Assembly: GCA_963837775.1 (NCBI GenBank) | Contig: CAWIOX010000029.1 | Location: forward strand, 434,001-498,000 | DNA: 64,000 nt | Direction of reading: 5' to 3' | Source of the DNA: CAWIOX01 sp963837775 | GTDB taxonomy: Bacteria > Pseudomonadota > Gammaproteobacteria > Burkholderiales > Burkholderiaceae_D | Part shown: positions 52,620 to 62,541 of the stretch, piece after piece | How the letters are laid out: every line of letters begins with the position of its first letter | Position numbering within the stretch: position 1 is the stretch's first letter | Made by a program: the position numbers and the translations under genes | The notes under the pieces: model-generated | What the model saw: the letters and a program-made list of their open reading frames with translations, nothing else | Told to the model about the DNA's origin: nothing | The model's database searches: none

Positions 52620-53363
52620 ATGAATTCTCCTGCTGAAACAGACAAGACCTCCGCTGCATCCATGCTGCGGCTGCCGCAGCTGTATGAACTGGTCGCCGAC
52701 CGCATCAAGAAGTCGATTCAGGATGGCCGCTACCCGCCGGGGTCGCGACTGCCGGCCGAACGCGACTTGGCCGCCACCCTCGGCGTAGGGCGCGCGACCG
52801 TCAGGGAAGCCATCGGCGAACTGGTGAACCAGGGCGTGATCCAGACCAGGCGCAACGCCGGTTCGTTCGTGCTGGAAAATGCGCTGGAACTGATGCGCAG
52901 CGCGAAAACGGCCGACGCCAATCCGGATACCAGTCCGCTCGCCACGCTGGCGGCCCGACTGGCGATCGAACCCCTGATTGCGCAATTCGCTGCCGCGCTG
53001 GGCAAGCGCGACAGCGAGATGGAGCGCTTGCTGGATCTGATGGAACAGGTCAGCAATTTGTCGGATCCGGAGCAGCGCCGGCAGTGGAACGAGCACGATC
53101 ATCAATTTCACGAACGGATTGCGGCGATGACCTGCAACCCCTTGCTGATCGAGATCGCCAGCGTGATCGAACATGCGGTAAACCAGCCGCTGTGGCGGCA
53201 ACTGCGCGACGAAGGGATCCACGATCCGGCCCGTGCCAGGCTGTATGTGTATGAACACCGGCTGATTTACGAGGCAATCGCGAGCGGCAACCAGGAAGCC
53301 GCGTCGTTCTATGTCAAACAGCACCTCGAACGGGTGCAGAAAGACATGCTGACGGCGCTGTGA
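52620..53363 (+). CDS. GntR-family (FadR/FCD type) transcriptional regulator
   Basis: The 247-residue repressor-like protein has a winged helix (LPQLYELVADRIKKSIQDGR, then LPAERDLAATLGVGRATVRE, about residues 17-65) and an all-helical FCD ligand domain. The metal-site histidine region is HDHQFHERIAAMTCNP. It is divergent from the trans-3-hydroxyproline genes and is likely to respond to hydroxyproline or its product. The ATG at 52620 lacks a clear ribosome-binding site; an internal Met at 52662 is an alternative. Confidence 0.9.
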   Translation: MNSPAETDKTSAASMLRLPQLYELVADRIKKSIQDGRYPPGSRLPAERDLAATLGVGRATVREAIGELVNQGVIQTRRNAGSFVLENALELMRSAKTADANPDTSPLATLAARLAIEPLIAQFAAALGKRDSEMERLLDLMEQVSNLSDPEQRRQWNEHDHQFHERIAAMTCNPLLIEIASVIEHAVNQPLWRQLRDEGIHDPARARLYVYEHRLIYEAIASGNQEAASFYVKQHLERVQKDMLTAL

Positions 53364-54116
53364 CAAACGAAAACGCCTGCCGTGGCGCAAAGCGCTTGAT
53401 CGAAACAGGAACCATTGCCAATCTCAAGCGCAACTGGCAGCCCGCATTGATTGACTATATTTTGTGCGTTGATAGCAAGAATTTGATCCACGAAAAGCAC
53501 GAAAGACGCGAAATAAAACAATAAGGTGTACCGACAAAGTGAGTTACCCAAAGAGGCCCGCGCGGCAGCGAGTCTACACCCTGAGCAAATCAGCATCATC
53601 GAGCGCTCGGCGCGCATCCTGCCTCTGTCGGTGCCGACCATCGAGATGGCGGGTGCGCTGCATGCTGGCGGGGATTCATCTGACGCGACGCTGAATCGAT
53701 ACGAAACCCCATCCATTCCACAACGGCATTTGATCTCAAATGCCGTTGGCTTTATCTATCCCGCGCAAAGCAGCAAAATTTCAACGGCAGGCATTCTGAT
53801 CGGGACTCCGCTCCGCCATGCGCCATTGCCACCTCACTTCCCAATTCGCAATCTACGTGAATTGAGCACCTGCTTGCTCGCTGCATCCCTTCGACAGCTC
53901 CGGCGACACTGCCAAAACCCGCTTTGACAGCGTAAAATTGATAGCCTTTACGACGGAATTTACCGAGAGCATGCCAGTACGCTCAGCATCTCCGTCGTAG
54001 CGCTGCCTAAAAATCAATTTTCTGCCGACGCTCCTTTTTCTATCAGGGGACTAATTCCGATCCGGCATATTGCGCAGCCCCTATTCAATTAACTTTACCC
54101 ATCCCGGAACTCCCCA
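53364..54116. other. Gene-poor stretch
   Basis: A 753-bp region without a convincing gene. A 133-codon plus frame (53526-53927) has weak protein-like character at its start (LHPEQISIIERSARILPLSV) but no recognised domain and no good ribosome-binding site. No repeat copy, terminator or RNA gene was identified. Confidence 0.5.
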
Positions 54117-54763
54117 TGCTGATCATCACCATCAAACAAGGCAAAGAAAAAAGCCTCCTGCAAAATCGCCAGCCATGGATTTATCTGTCTGCAATCGAGC
54201 GCGTCGATGGCAAACCCGGCGAGAAGATGAAATCGGGCGCGACAGTGCTGGTGCGCTCGTCTTCCGGACAATTCCTGGCGCGCGCTGCCTGGAGCCCGAA
54301 ATCGCAGATTCGCGCCCGCATCTGGAGCTTCGATGAAAACGAGTCGATCGACCATGCGCTGATGAAACGCCGCGTCAAGAGCGCCATTGCCAAACGCAAT
54401 GCCGCCGCCAACGGCAAGAAAGCCGCACCGAATCATCTGGTGCACCTGATCCTGGGCGAAGAAGACGGCTTGCCCGGACTGGTGGTCGACTGGTTCGGCG
54501 GCCAGCAAGGCTATCTGATCTGCCAGTTTCAGGCGGCCGGCGTCGATGCCTGGAAAGTCCCCATCGTGCAAGCGCTGATCGCCGAAACCGGCTGCCCGAA
54601 TGTGTATGAGCGCTCGGATGAACTGATGCGCAAGGGCGAAGGCTTGCCGGTCAACGACGGCGTACTGGCCGGCGACGAACCGCCGGACGAGATGATGATT
54701 ACCGAGAATGGCGTGCGCTTTGTACTCGACATCAAGACCGGTGAAAAGAGCAAGTTCAGGTAG
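54117..54763 (+). pseudogene. Truncated 23S rRNA m5C1962-type methyltransferase (RlmI-like)
   Basis: The 215-residue frame matches the N-terminal half of RlmI-like methyltransferases: a PUA-like domain (MLIITIKQGKEKSLLQNRQP, then PWIYLSAIERVDG) and the linker domain with EEDGLPGLVVDWFGGQQGYL and VRFVLDIKTGEKSKFR. Family members have about 390-400 residues and continue with a Rossmann methyltransferase domain holding the SAM site and catalytic cysteine. That part is absent here: the frame stops at 54761-54763 and the next 130 bases code for nothing similar in any frame. It is probably a remnant after deletion. Confidence 0.75.
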
Positions 54764-54893
54764 TTGAGTTGCCAGGAAAAGCATATAGTCAACTTATCAG
54801 CCAGACGCAGCCGGATTCTGCAACACTGGGTTCATCTCTGGTCAAAACACGCATGGACAACCTTTTTCACAGATTAAAAAAAGGAGAAACATC

Positions 54894-56009
54894 ATGTTAG
54901 TCGGCGTACCAAAAGAGATCAAAAATCATGAGTACCGGGTCGGCTTGACGCCGGCCAGCGTACGTGAACTCACTTTGCGCGGTCATCAGGTGCTGGTGCA
55001 AAAAAATGCAGGCGCGGCGATCGGCCTGCTCGACGAACAGTATGTCGCCGCCGGCGCTGCGATGATCGATACCGCGCAAGAGATATTTTCCCGCGCCGAC
55101 ATGATTGTCAAGGTCAAGGAACCGCAGGCGGACGAATGCGCGATGCTGCGCGAAGGGCAGATTCTGTACACCTATCTGCATCTGGCGCCGGACGCCGAAC
55201 AAACCGCGGCGCTGATCAAATCCGGCGCCGTTTGCCTCGCGTATGAAACGATTACCGGCCCCGGTGGCGGCTTGCCGCTGCTGGCGCCGATGAGCGAAGT
55301 GGCCGGCCGCATGTCGATTCAGGCCGGCGCCGCGCACCTGGAAAAATCCAAGGGCGGCATGGGCCTGCTGCTGGGTGGCGTGCCCGGCGTGGAGCCTGGT
55401 CATGTGGTCATCATCGGTGCCGGGGTCGTGGGCACCAACGCCTTGCAAATGGCGGTCGGCACCGGCGCCCGCGTGACGGTGCTGGATAAGAACGTGGATC
55501 GTCTGCGTCAACTGGATCTGGTGTTCGGCAATCGGATTGTGACGCGCTATTCGAATGCGCAAAGCATCGAGGAGGCGGTGCTGAGCGCCGATCTGGTGGT
55601 CGGCGGAGTGCTGGTTCCCGGTGCGGCAGCGCCCAAACTGGTCACGCGCAACATGATCTCGCAGATGCAAGCCGGCGCGGTGGTGGTGGATGTGGCAATT
55701 GACCAGGGCGGCTGTTTTGAAACTTCCCATGCGACTACCCATGCCAAGCCGACTTTCATCGTTGATGGCGTCGTGCACTACTGCGTGGCCAACATGCCGG
55801 GTGCGGTGGCGCGCACCTCGACCTTCGCGCTCAATAACGCCACCATCGGCCATGCGATTGCCTTGGCCGACAAGGGTTGGAAACGGGCGCTGAAAGACAG
55901 CGTTCATCTGAAGAACGGCCTGAATGTGTGCCTGGGAAAAGTGACTTACGAAGCGGTGGCGCTCGGACTCGGTTATGTCTATGTGCCGGCCGATTCTTTA
56001 TTGCAGTGA
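54894..56009 (+). CDS. ald: Alanine dehydrogenase
   Basis: The 371-residue NAD-dependent enzyme interconverts L-alanine and pyruvate plus ammonia. The start MLVGVPKEIKNHEYRVGLTP, the nucleotide-binding motif VIIGAGVVGTNALQMAVGTG near residue 170 and the segment HYCVANMPGAVARTSTFALN near residue 295 are typical. The ATG at 54894 follows AAAAAGGAGAAACATC. The frame is intact. The gene is followed by a terminator that serves the convergent tRNA. Confidence 0.96.
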   Translation: MLVGVPKEIKNHEYRVGLTPASVRELTLRGHQVLVQKNAGAAIGLLDEQYVAAGAAMIDTAQEIFSRADMIVKVKEPQADECAMLREGQILYTYLHLAPDAEQTAALIKSGAVCLAYETITGPGGGLPLLAPMSEVAGRMSIQAGAAHLEKSKGGMGLLLGGVPGVEPGHVVIIGAGVVGTNALQMAVGTGARVTVLDKNVDRLRQLDLVFGNRIVTRYSNAQSIEEAVLSADLVVGGVLVPGAAAPKLVTRNMISQMQAGAVVVDVAIDQGGCFETSHATTHAKPTFIVDGVVHYCVANMPGAVARTSTFALNNATIGHAIALADKGWKRALKDSVHLKNGLNVCLGKVTYEAVALGLGYVYVPADSLLQ

Positions 56010-56052
56010 TCGGGAGCCAGACTGACAGGGCATTGCTTGCTGAAAAAATAAA

Positions 56053-56080
56053 AAGCCCGGACGTTTAACGGTCCGGGCTT
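56053..56080 (-). terminator. Terminator of the tRNA transcript
   Basis: Stem AAGCCCGGAC / GTCCGGGCTT with an 8-base loop, immediately 3' of the tRNA on the minus strand and followed there by TTTATTTTTTC. It can also stop ald transcripts from the other side, though the T run is weaker. Confidence 0.85.
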
Positions 56081-56087
56081 CAATATT

Positions 56088-56164
56088 TGGTTGCGGGGAC
56101 AGGATTTGAACCTGTGACCTTCGGGTTATGAGCCCGACGAGCTGCCAGACTGCTCCACCCCGCG
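56088..56164 (-). tRNA. Initiator tRNA-fMet (anticodon CAU)
   Basis: A 77-base cloverleaf on the minus strand with encoded CCA. The acceptor stem is CGCGGGG / CCCCGCA, so position 1 C faces A at 72, the unpaired end that marks bacterial initiator tRNA. The anticodon stem carries three G-C pairs next to the loop (GGGCTCATAACCC), also initiator-specific. The T arm has GGTTCAAATCC. Confidence 0.96.
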
Positions 56165-56384
56165 TCTGAGGCACGGACTATAGCACAGACATTGTGCATC
56201 GCAGCAGACAATTCGCGATCGGCGGCAAAAATTACCTGAATAGTTTCAGGCAAGGAATACAAGTTCATCAATCCACTCTTTTTCGTGGATACAAAACAGC
56301 TTTGCACGTTCTTGGAGAGCAACATCTACAATAGCAATGACAGGCCGCTTCGGCCCATCCACGCTCAGAACTCAGGAGTTAACC

Positions 56385-57899
56385 GTGCTGACACCTCATT
56401 TCATCGCCCCCGCCCGCTTTGACGATCCTGCCGCCGCACTGGAACAGGTGCGCGCCATTTATGAACGCAGCATCAACCACCTGCGCGAATCGCTGCAACG
56501 CTTCGTCAGCGGCGAAAGCCCTGCAGAACATATCCGCGCCTGCTATCCGTTTGTGCGGGTGCATACCGATACCGTGGTGCGGGCCGATTCGCGCCTGTCC
56601 TACGGCTTTGTCGCAGGCGCCGGCACCTTCGAGACCACGCTGACGCGGCCGGACCTGTTCGCCAACTACTATCAGGAACAGTTCCGCCTGCTGCTGAAGA
56701 ACCACGGCCGCAACCAGCAGGTGCAACTGGAAGTGGGCACCAGCGCGCAGCCGATCCCGGTGCATTTCTCGTTTGCCGAGCACGACCACATCGAAGGCAA
56801 CATGAACGCCGAGCGGCGCCTGGCGCTGCGCGATCTGTTCGACCTGCCCGATCTGGCCGCGATGGATGACGGCATTGCCAACGGCACCTACGAAACGCCG
56901 CCCGGCGAGGCGCGCCCCTTGTCGCTGTTTACCGCGCCGCGGGTCGACTATTCGCTGCAAAGGCTGCGCCACTACACCGGCACCGCGCCCGAACATTTCC
57001 AGAATTTTGTGCTGTTTACCAACTACCAGTTTTACATCGACGAGTTCGTGCGCCTGGCGCACGAGATCATGAACCGTGCCGCCGATCCTCTGGCCCCATC
57101 GGATGAAGACGCCTATATCGCCTTCGTCGAGCCGGGCAACGTGATCACGCGCCGCGTCGGCCACAGCCCGCAACCGGGTGACGGGATGGGCACAGCACCG
57201 CCGCGCCTGCCGCAGATGCCGGGCTACCACCTGATCCGCGCCGACGGCAGCGGCATCACCATGGTCAACATCGGGGTCGGGCCGGCCAATGCCAAAACCA
57301 TCACCGACCACATCGCGGTGCTGCGCCCGCACGCCTGGCTGATGCTCGGTCACTGCGCCGGACTGCGCAACACCCAGCAGCTGGGCGACTATGTGCTGGC
57401 CCACGGCTATGTGCGCGAAGACCACGTGCTGGACGAGGACCTGCCGCTGTGGGTGCCGATTCCGCCGCTGGCCGAAGTGCAGGTCGCAATCGAAGCCGCG
57501 GTGGCCGAAGTCACCCGGCTCACCGGTTACGACTTGAAACGGGTGATGCGTACCGGCACCGTGGCCAGCACCGACAACCGCAACTGGGAACTGCTGCCGC
57601 AGCGCACTCCGGAACGCCGCTTCAGCCAGAGCCGCGCGATTGCGCTCGACATGGAAAGCGCCACCATCGCCGCCAACGGTTTCCGTTTCCGCGTACCCTA
57701 CGGCACCCTGCTGTGCGTTTCCGACAAGCCGCTGCACGGCGAGATCAAGCTGCCCGGCATGGCCAACCACTTCTACCGCGAGCGGATCGACCAGCACCTG
57801 CGCATCGGCATCCGCGCGGTAGAACTGCTACGCAAGCAAGGGGTCGACAAGCTGCACAGCCGCAAGCTGCGCAGCTTTGCCGAGGTCGCGTTTCAGTAA
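56385..57899 (+). CDS. amn: AMP nucleosidase
   Basis: The 504-residue enzyme splits AMP into adenine and ribose 5-phosphate. The N-terminal domain is specific to Amn (YGFVAGAGTFETTLTRPDLF), and the C-terminal domain is a nucleoside-phosphorylase fold with ITMVNIGVGPANAKTITDHI, HAWLMLGHCAGLRNTQQLGD and ALDMESATIAANGFRFRVPY. I use the GTG at 56385 because AGGAG stands 6 bases upstream; an ATG at 56337 would add 16 residues unlike the family. The frame is intact. Its start faces the tRNA gene across about 220 bp. Confidence 0.94.
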   Translation: MLTPHFIAPARFDDPAAALEQVRAIYERSINHLRESLQRFVSGESPAEHIRACYPFVRVHTDTVVRADSRLSYGFVAGAGTFETTLTRPDLFANYYQEQFRLLLKNHGRNQQVQLEVGTSAQPIPVHFSFAEHDHIEGNMNAERRLALRDLFDLPDLAAMDDGIANGTYETPPGEARPLSLFTAPRVDYSLQRLRHYTGTAPEHFQNFVLFTNYQFYIDEFVRLAHEIMNRAADPLAPSDEDAYIAFVEPGNVITRRVGHSPQPGDGMGTAPPRLPQMPGYHLIRADGSGITMVNIGVGPANAKTITDHIAVLRPHAWLMLGHCAGLRNTQQLGDYVLAHGYVREDHVLDEDLPLWVPIPPLAEVQVAIEAAVAEVTRLTGYDLKRVMRTGTVASTDNRNWELLPQRTPERRFSQSRAIALDMESATIAANGFRFRVPYGTLLCVSDKPLHGEIKLPGMANHFYRERIDQHLRIGIRAVELLRKQGVDKLHSRKLRSFAEVAFQ

Positions 57900-58597
57900 A
57901 AAGCTGGTGCGGGCGGCGGCCAGCGCCGCCCGCACCAAGCTCCCGCAGCGGCATCCATCGATCTATCGGGCCAACTTCGATTGCTCTGGAAAGCGGCTTG
58001 ATAGTGGAACAACGGCAAGCAATCAGCCGTTTTTTTGCTCACGAAACCCGCCATGGCAATTAAATATACATAGCCCTGTATATTTAAAACAGCGCTAAAT
58101 ACATGCGGGAACTGCTATGTTTTTCTACATACCCCCGTTATTCTCATTATTTCGAGTCGCTACTCGGCTCACCATGTGACGGATATCCAAGTAACATCTC
58201 GATCTCCTTCACGCTTGCATTGACACTGTCTTTGACCTTCGACTGACTGATCCGGCGTCTCTGAAAAAAAGGAAATATTGCCTTGCAACGCAATATCGCT
58301 ACGCGGGCGGACTACATGCCACTGAAAAAATCCCAATCAGAATTCCCCGCTTGCCAGAACGGCGAAATCAATAGGATTCACTCCAAGTGAAATAGAACAC
58401 TGCGGCCAAGATTGCACGCCGCATACGTATGGTTGCAGCAACAGCTCAGAAAAAATGTCCTATTTGCAACAAATTTCTCCGATAATACAGGGCGCAATTG
58501 GTCAAACCAGTCAAACGCTCCTGCCGGCGTCTTATCCCATTCTTTTGCATGACAGGCAGCAGCGTTTGGAAACGAGAAATTTGAAATGGTCAGAGAA
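57900..58597. other. Intergenic region before the S41 protease gene
   Basis: A 698-bp gap holding repeat copy C. The rest, including an AT-rich part around 58260-58560 that probably contains the protease promoter, shows no gene; a 130-codon minus frame (58378-58770) overlaps the protease start and looks like a shadow. Confidence 0.5.
58059..58150 (+). repeat. Dispersed intergenic element, copy C
   Basis: Plus-strand copy with the stem TTAAATATAC / GTATATTTAA around an 8-base loop, then CAGCGCTAAATACATGCGGG and, after the loop, TACATACCCCCGTTATTC. The middle block is more diverged than in copies B, D and E. Confidence 0.8.
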
Positions 58598-60280
58598 ATG
58601 AAGAAAACAGCCGGTATAGCCCTAATTTCAGCGATGCTGTCGGCATGCGGTGGTGGCGGCGGCGACGCGGGAAAATGCGTGGGCAGTGATGCAGTCTGCT
58701 TTCCGGCAGAATCCACCGCAACTTCAACTTCATACAATGCCCCGATACTCGCCGCCTCCAGCGTCGCCAATCAGTGTGCGGCGCCGCGACCGGCAGGCAC
58801 GATCGACCCATTCACGCAACAAGCATATGGCGACGTGCAGGGTTCGCTGACGACCGAGAAATCATGGATTCGTGCCTATGTGAACGAAACTTATCTTTGG
58901 TATCAGGATGTTGCTGCTGTCGATCCAGCGCCATTCGTGATCGGCGCAACCGTGCCGTATGTCAACACCTCGGACAATACGCAAACGACACGCACGCTCA
59001 GTTCGAACTTCAAAGTGGTGGACGCCTATTTCAATAGCCAGCGTTCACTGATGTTGACGTCGAGCAACAAGCCGAAAGACCAGTTTCACTTCACGTATCC
59101 GACCAATGAATGGGTCGCTTTATCGACAGCGGGCAGTTCTGTCGGATTCGGGTTCCAGATCGCACTCGTCGCCAGCTCTCCGCCGCGCAGCGCCTTGGTC
59201 GCTTACACCGATCCCGGGACGGCTGCTGCACAGAACCATTTGAATCGCGGCGCGCAATTTTTGAGCGTAAACGGGGTGGATGTCGCCAACGGCAGTGATG
59301 TGGGCACCCTCAACGAAGGCTTGTTTTCACCCATTGCCGGAAAGCAGTACAGCTTCCAGGTGCTCGATCAGGGCAGCGTCACGCCGAGAACCGTTACGAT
59401 GACCGCTGGCAGCGTCACCTCGACCCCGGTGCAAAACGTACGCACATTACCGGCGCCAAATAACAGCGTCGGCTACATGCAGTTCAACGATCACATCGCA
59501 ACCGCCGAGAGCCAATTGATTGCAGCAATCAACCAGCTAAAGGCAGCAAATAACGGCGCGGGCATCGCCGATCTGGTGCTCGATCTGCGCTATAACGGCG
59601 GCGGCCTGCTCGATATCGCCAGTGAACTGGCCTACATGATTGCCGGGACCCCGGCAACCAATGGCAAGTTTTTTGAGAAAGAAAGCTTTAATGACAAGAA
59701 CCCGTTCCACCTGACCGAAGCACAGACAATCACGCCCTTCCATAAGGTGACGCAAGGATTTTCGACCACAGCCGGACAAGCGTTACCACAATTGGGATTG
59801 CCCCGCGTATTTGTAATTACCGGTGGCGGCACGTGCTCGGCAAGTGAAGCCATCATCAACGGTCTGCGCGGCGCCGGCATGAATGTAATCCAGATTGGCG
59901 GCACAACCTGTGGCAAGCCCTATGGCTTCTTCCCGCAAGATAACTGCGGCGTTACCTATTTCACGATCCAGTTCAAAGGCATCAACAATGTCGGCTTTGG
60001 CGACTATGCCGATGGATTCATTCCTGCAGGGACGGGTACAAGCGCCAATAATTTGCCAGGCTGCGTGGTCGCAGATGATTACACCAAACTATTGGGCGAC
60101 ACCGCCGAAGCCCGGTTGGCGGCAGCCTTGCAGTACCGTGCCAATGGCACTTGCAGCGTGGCTGCAGCGGCAGCCGCAAGCGCGGCGTACAACGCGATAG
60201 CCTTGCCCGACCCGGTGTTAAGTCGCTCCTTGATGCGCGAAAATCGTCTGTTCCGGCCGAAAACAGGAGGTGTGAAATGA
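58598..60280 (+). CDS. S41 family (C-terminal processing type) peptidase lipoprotein
   Basis: The 560-residue exported protease has a lipoprotein signal peptide MKKTAGIALISAMLSAC followed by a glycine run. A PDZ-like region lies near residues 190-260 (VGFGFQIALVASSPPRS, then GAQFLSVNGVDVANGS). The catalytic domain has LVLDLRYNGGGLLDIASELA and the nucleophile serine in TGGGTCSASEAIINGLRG near residue 413. The expected lysine follows in the GTTCGKPYGF segment. It would cleave unfolded or tagged proteins at the envelope. A start 12 bases earlier is possible. The stop overlaps the next ATG, so the small lipoprotein gene is coupled. Confidence 0.88.
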   Translation: MKKTAGIALISAMLSACGGGGGDAGKCVGSDAVCFPAESTATSTSYNAPILAASSVANQCAAPRPAGTIDPFTQQAYGDVQGSLTTEKSWIRAYVNETYLWYQDVAAVDPAPFVIGATVPYVNTSDNTQTTRTLSSNFKVVDAYFNSQRSLMLTSSNKPKDQFHFTYPTNEWVALSTAGSSVGFGFQIALVASSPPRSALVAYTDPGTAAAQNHLNRGAQFLSVNGVDVANGSDVGTLNEGLFSPIAGKQYSFQVLDQGSVTPRTVTMTAGSVTSTPVQNVRTLPAPNNSVGYMQFNDHIATAESQLIAAINQLKAANNGAGIADLVLDLRYNGGGLLDIASELAYMIAGTPATNGKFFEKESFNDKNPFHLTEAQTITPFHKVTQGFSTTAGQALPQLGLPRVFVITGGGTCSASEAIINGLRGAGMNVIQIGGTTCGKPYGFFPQDNCGVTYFTIQFKGINNVGFGDYADGFIPAGTGTSANNLPGCVVADDYTKLLGDTAEARLAAALQYRANGTCSVAAAAAASAAYNAIALPDPVLSRSLMRENRLFRPKTGGVK

Positions 60281-60669
60281 TCATGACTCATGTGCGCAAA
60301 CTGCCTCTGTCGATGATGCTCATGCTGGCAGCCTGCCAGACCGACACCATCGCCAAACCATCCGAAACGCAGGCGATACTGGTGCAGCCTACCGCTGCCG
60401 CACGAAAGGAATTGCGGCTGACGGTGGCGCGCATGCTCAATGTGCCGTCCGTGGCGGTGGCCGACGATGCACTGCTGCACGATAGCCTGATGATCATCGA
60501 AAAGGCCCGTCCGCGCGACAACAGGGGATTGCCGCTGGGCGGACGCGATTTTGACAAGCCGGAACAATTCCGGCTGATGAAAATCGATGAATTGTGCGTG
60601 CTAATCCGGCTGCGCACCGGCGCCCGGGAAACACTGCGCGAGAGTCAATGCGCAGTGATGGACAAGTAA
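60277..60669 (+). CDS. Small putative lipoprotein of unknown function
   Basis: The 130-residue protein begins MIMTHVRKLPLSMMLMLAAC, a lipoprotein signal peptide with lipobox MLAAC. The mature part has no family I recognise; it contains VARMLNVPSVAVADDALLHD and the end REGARETLRESQ-like segment with a single further cysteine pair (LCVL, QCAV). Its ATG overlaps the stop of the S41 protease gene, so both are likely made together, perhaps as enzyme and regulator or partner at the outer membrane. Confidence 0.65.
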   Translation: MIMTHVRKLPLSMMLMLAACQTDTIAKPSETQAILVQPTAAARKELRLTVARMLNVPSVAVADDALLHDSLMIIEKARPRDNRGLPLGGRDFDKPEQFRLMKIDELCVLIRLRTGARETLRESQCAVMDK

Positions 60670-60707
60670 CAGAAACCTGCGCAAATAGCACAGTCCACCC
60701 GCCAAGT

Positions 60708-61360
60708 TCACCCCTGGCCTGCCCGTCCGATAGCTTCGATGCGCTCCATCAGAACGGCCGCTTTGGTATAGCCGGAACAGATCAGGTGCAAGGCCGCGTC
60801 ATGCTCGATCAGCAGCGCCGGGAAGCCCTGGATGCCCCAGCGCTGCACTTGCGAGAAATCCTGCCGGGTTTGCGCGATGGTCGCGTCGGCATTCAGCATG
60901 GCGAGGAAACCGGCGCTGTCGATCGGTTGCCCGGCCGCCGTCAGCGCCGCCGCGCCGATATCCGCCAGCACTGCAGATCGGTGACATCCCGGCCCTGCGC
61001 ATAGAATGCGCGCTGAATCGCATGAAACACATCCAGCGTCGGACGCGAGGCTAAATCCCGACCCAGAATGCGGGCCGCGACAACGGCCCGGCAGGCCGGT
61101 TCGGTGTCATAGACGAAACCCGGCCGCGCCATGCCCGACCTTGAAAACGGCAGTCCGCTGGCTTGTTCCACATGCGTCCAGTGCGTCAGGATGGTCGCCT
61201 TCTTGCCCTCGTCCATCACTTCGGTGTTGTAGGCCCGCAGCCCGCCGAGCACGATATCGAGTTGCGTTTCAGGCAGCGCATCGAGCACCGCATTCAGCTC
61301 CGGGCCGAACCCATAGCACCATGAACACATGGGGTCGGCGACATAGATCAGGTGCGTCAT
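60708..61360 (-). CDS. DsbA-family thioredoxin-fold protein, one frame break
   Basis: FrnE-like DsbA-family protein of about 216 residues. The start MTHLIYVADPMCSWCYGFGP holds the CxxC active site (CSWC) near residues 12-15. A helical insert and the C-terminal thioredoxin half (QVQRWGIQGFPALLIEHDAA, with the cis-Pro of GFPALL) follow. A break near 60965 separates DVTDL from VLADIGAAALTAAGQPIDSA; one base must be added or removed. No signal peptide is present, so it probably works in the cytosol. It is convergent with the lipoprotein gene. Confidence 0.87.
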
Positions 61361-61773
61361 GGGGGTTCCTTGGTGAGTTTGGCGTGAAGATGCCCGCCAT
61401 GGTAGCAAGTTAGCGGGCGCAGCGTTGCCGCGCTATTGCCGACAAGGCGCCGAGCAAGACCATCATTCGCACGCCACAGCGCAAAGTTCAGCTAGTTGCT
61501 GCTCCCGGAGCCGATAAATATACTGGCCACAGTATTTTTTACAGCCCAATGAATCCGTGCGGCAATTCGCATATTTAATGCCATACCCCCCTAAATTTCA
61601 TTAAATCTAGCGCCACGGATTGCCATGCGAGAAATCATCCTCAAATCGCCCATGCCACGCGCCAGTTGACAGCCCCCTTGACATGCCGCAAGACCTGCTC
61701 TTGTCATCCGCTCAAGATTGACAGGTGTTCCCAGCGCTAAAAATCGCCCCTTTTTCAAACTGGCCTGAATGCC
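61361..61773. other. Intergenic region before the ABC transporter
   Basis: A 413-bp divergent gap. It contains repeat copy D and, near its right end, the probable promoter and leader of the ABC transporter genes. No gene was seen. Confidence 0.5.
61514..61606 (+). repeat. Dispersed intergenic element, copy D
   Basis: Plus-strand copy with TATACTGGCCACAGTATTTT, then CAGCCCAATGAATCCGTGCGG and, after the loop, GCCATACCCCCCTAAATTTC. It is a close match to copy E in the middle block and to copy B at the 3' end. Confidence 0.8.

Positions 61774-62534
<761 letters not shown>

Positions 62535-62541
<7 letters not shown>

Noticed and set aside
54897..55907. 336-codon minus-strand frame opposite ald
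   Set aside because: Shadow of alanine dehydrogenase, without recognisable domains.
56379..57797. 472-codon minus-strand frame opposite amn
   Set aside because: Antisense shadow of amn; the plus-strand protein has clear nucleosidase motifs and a good ribosome-binding site.
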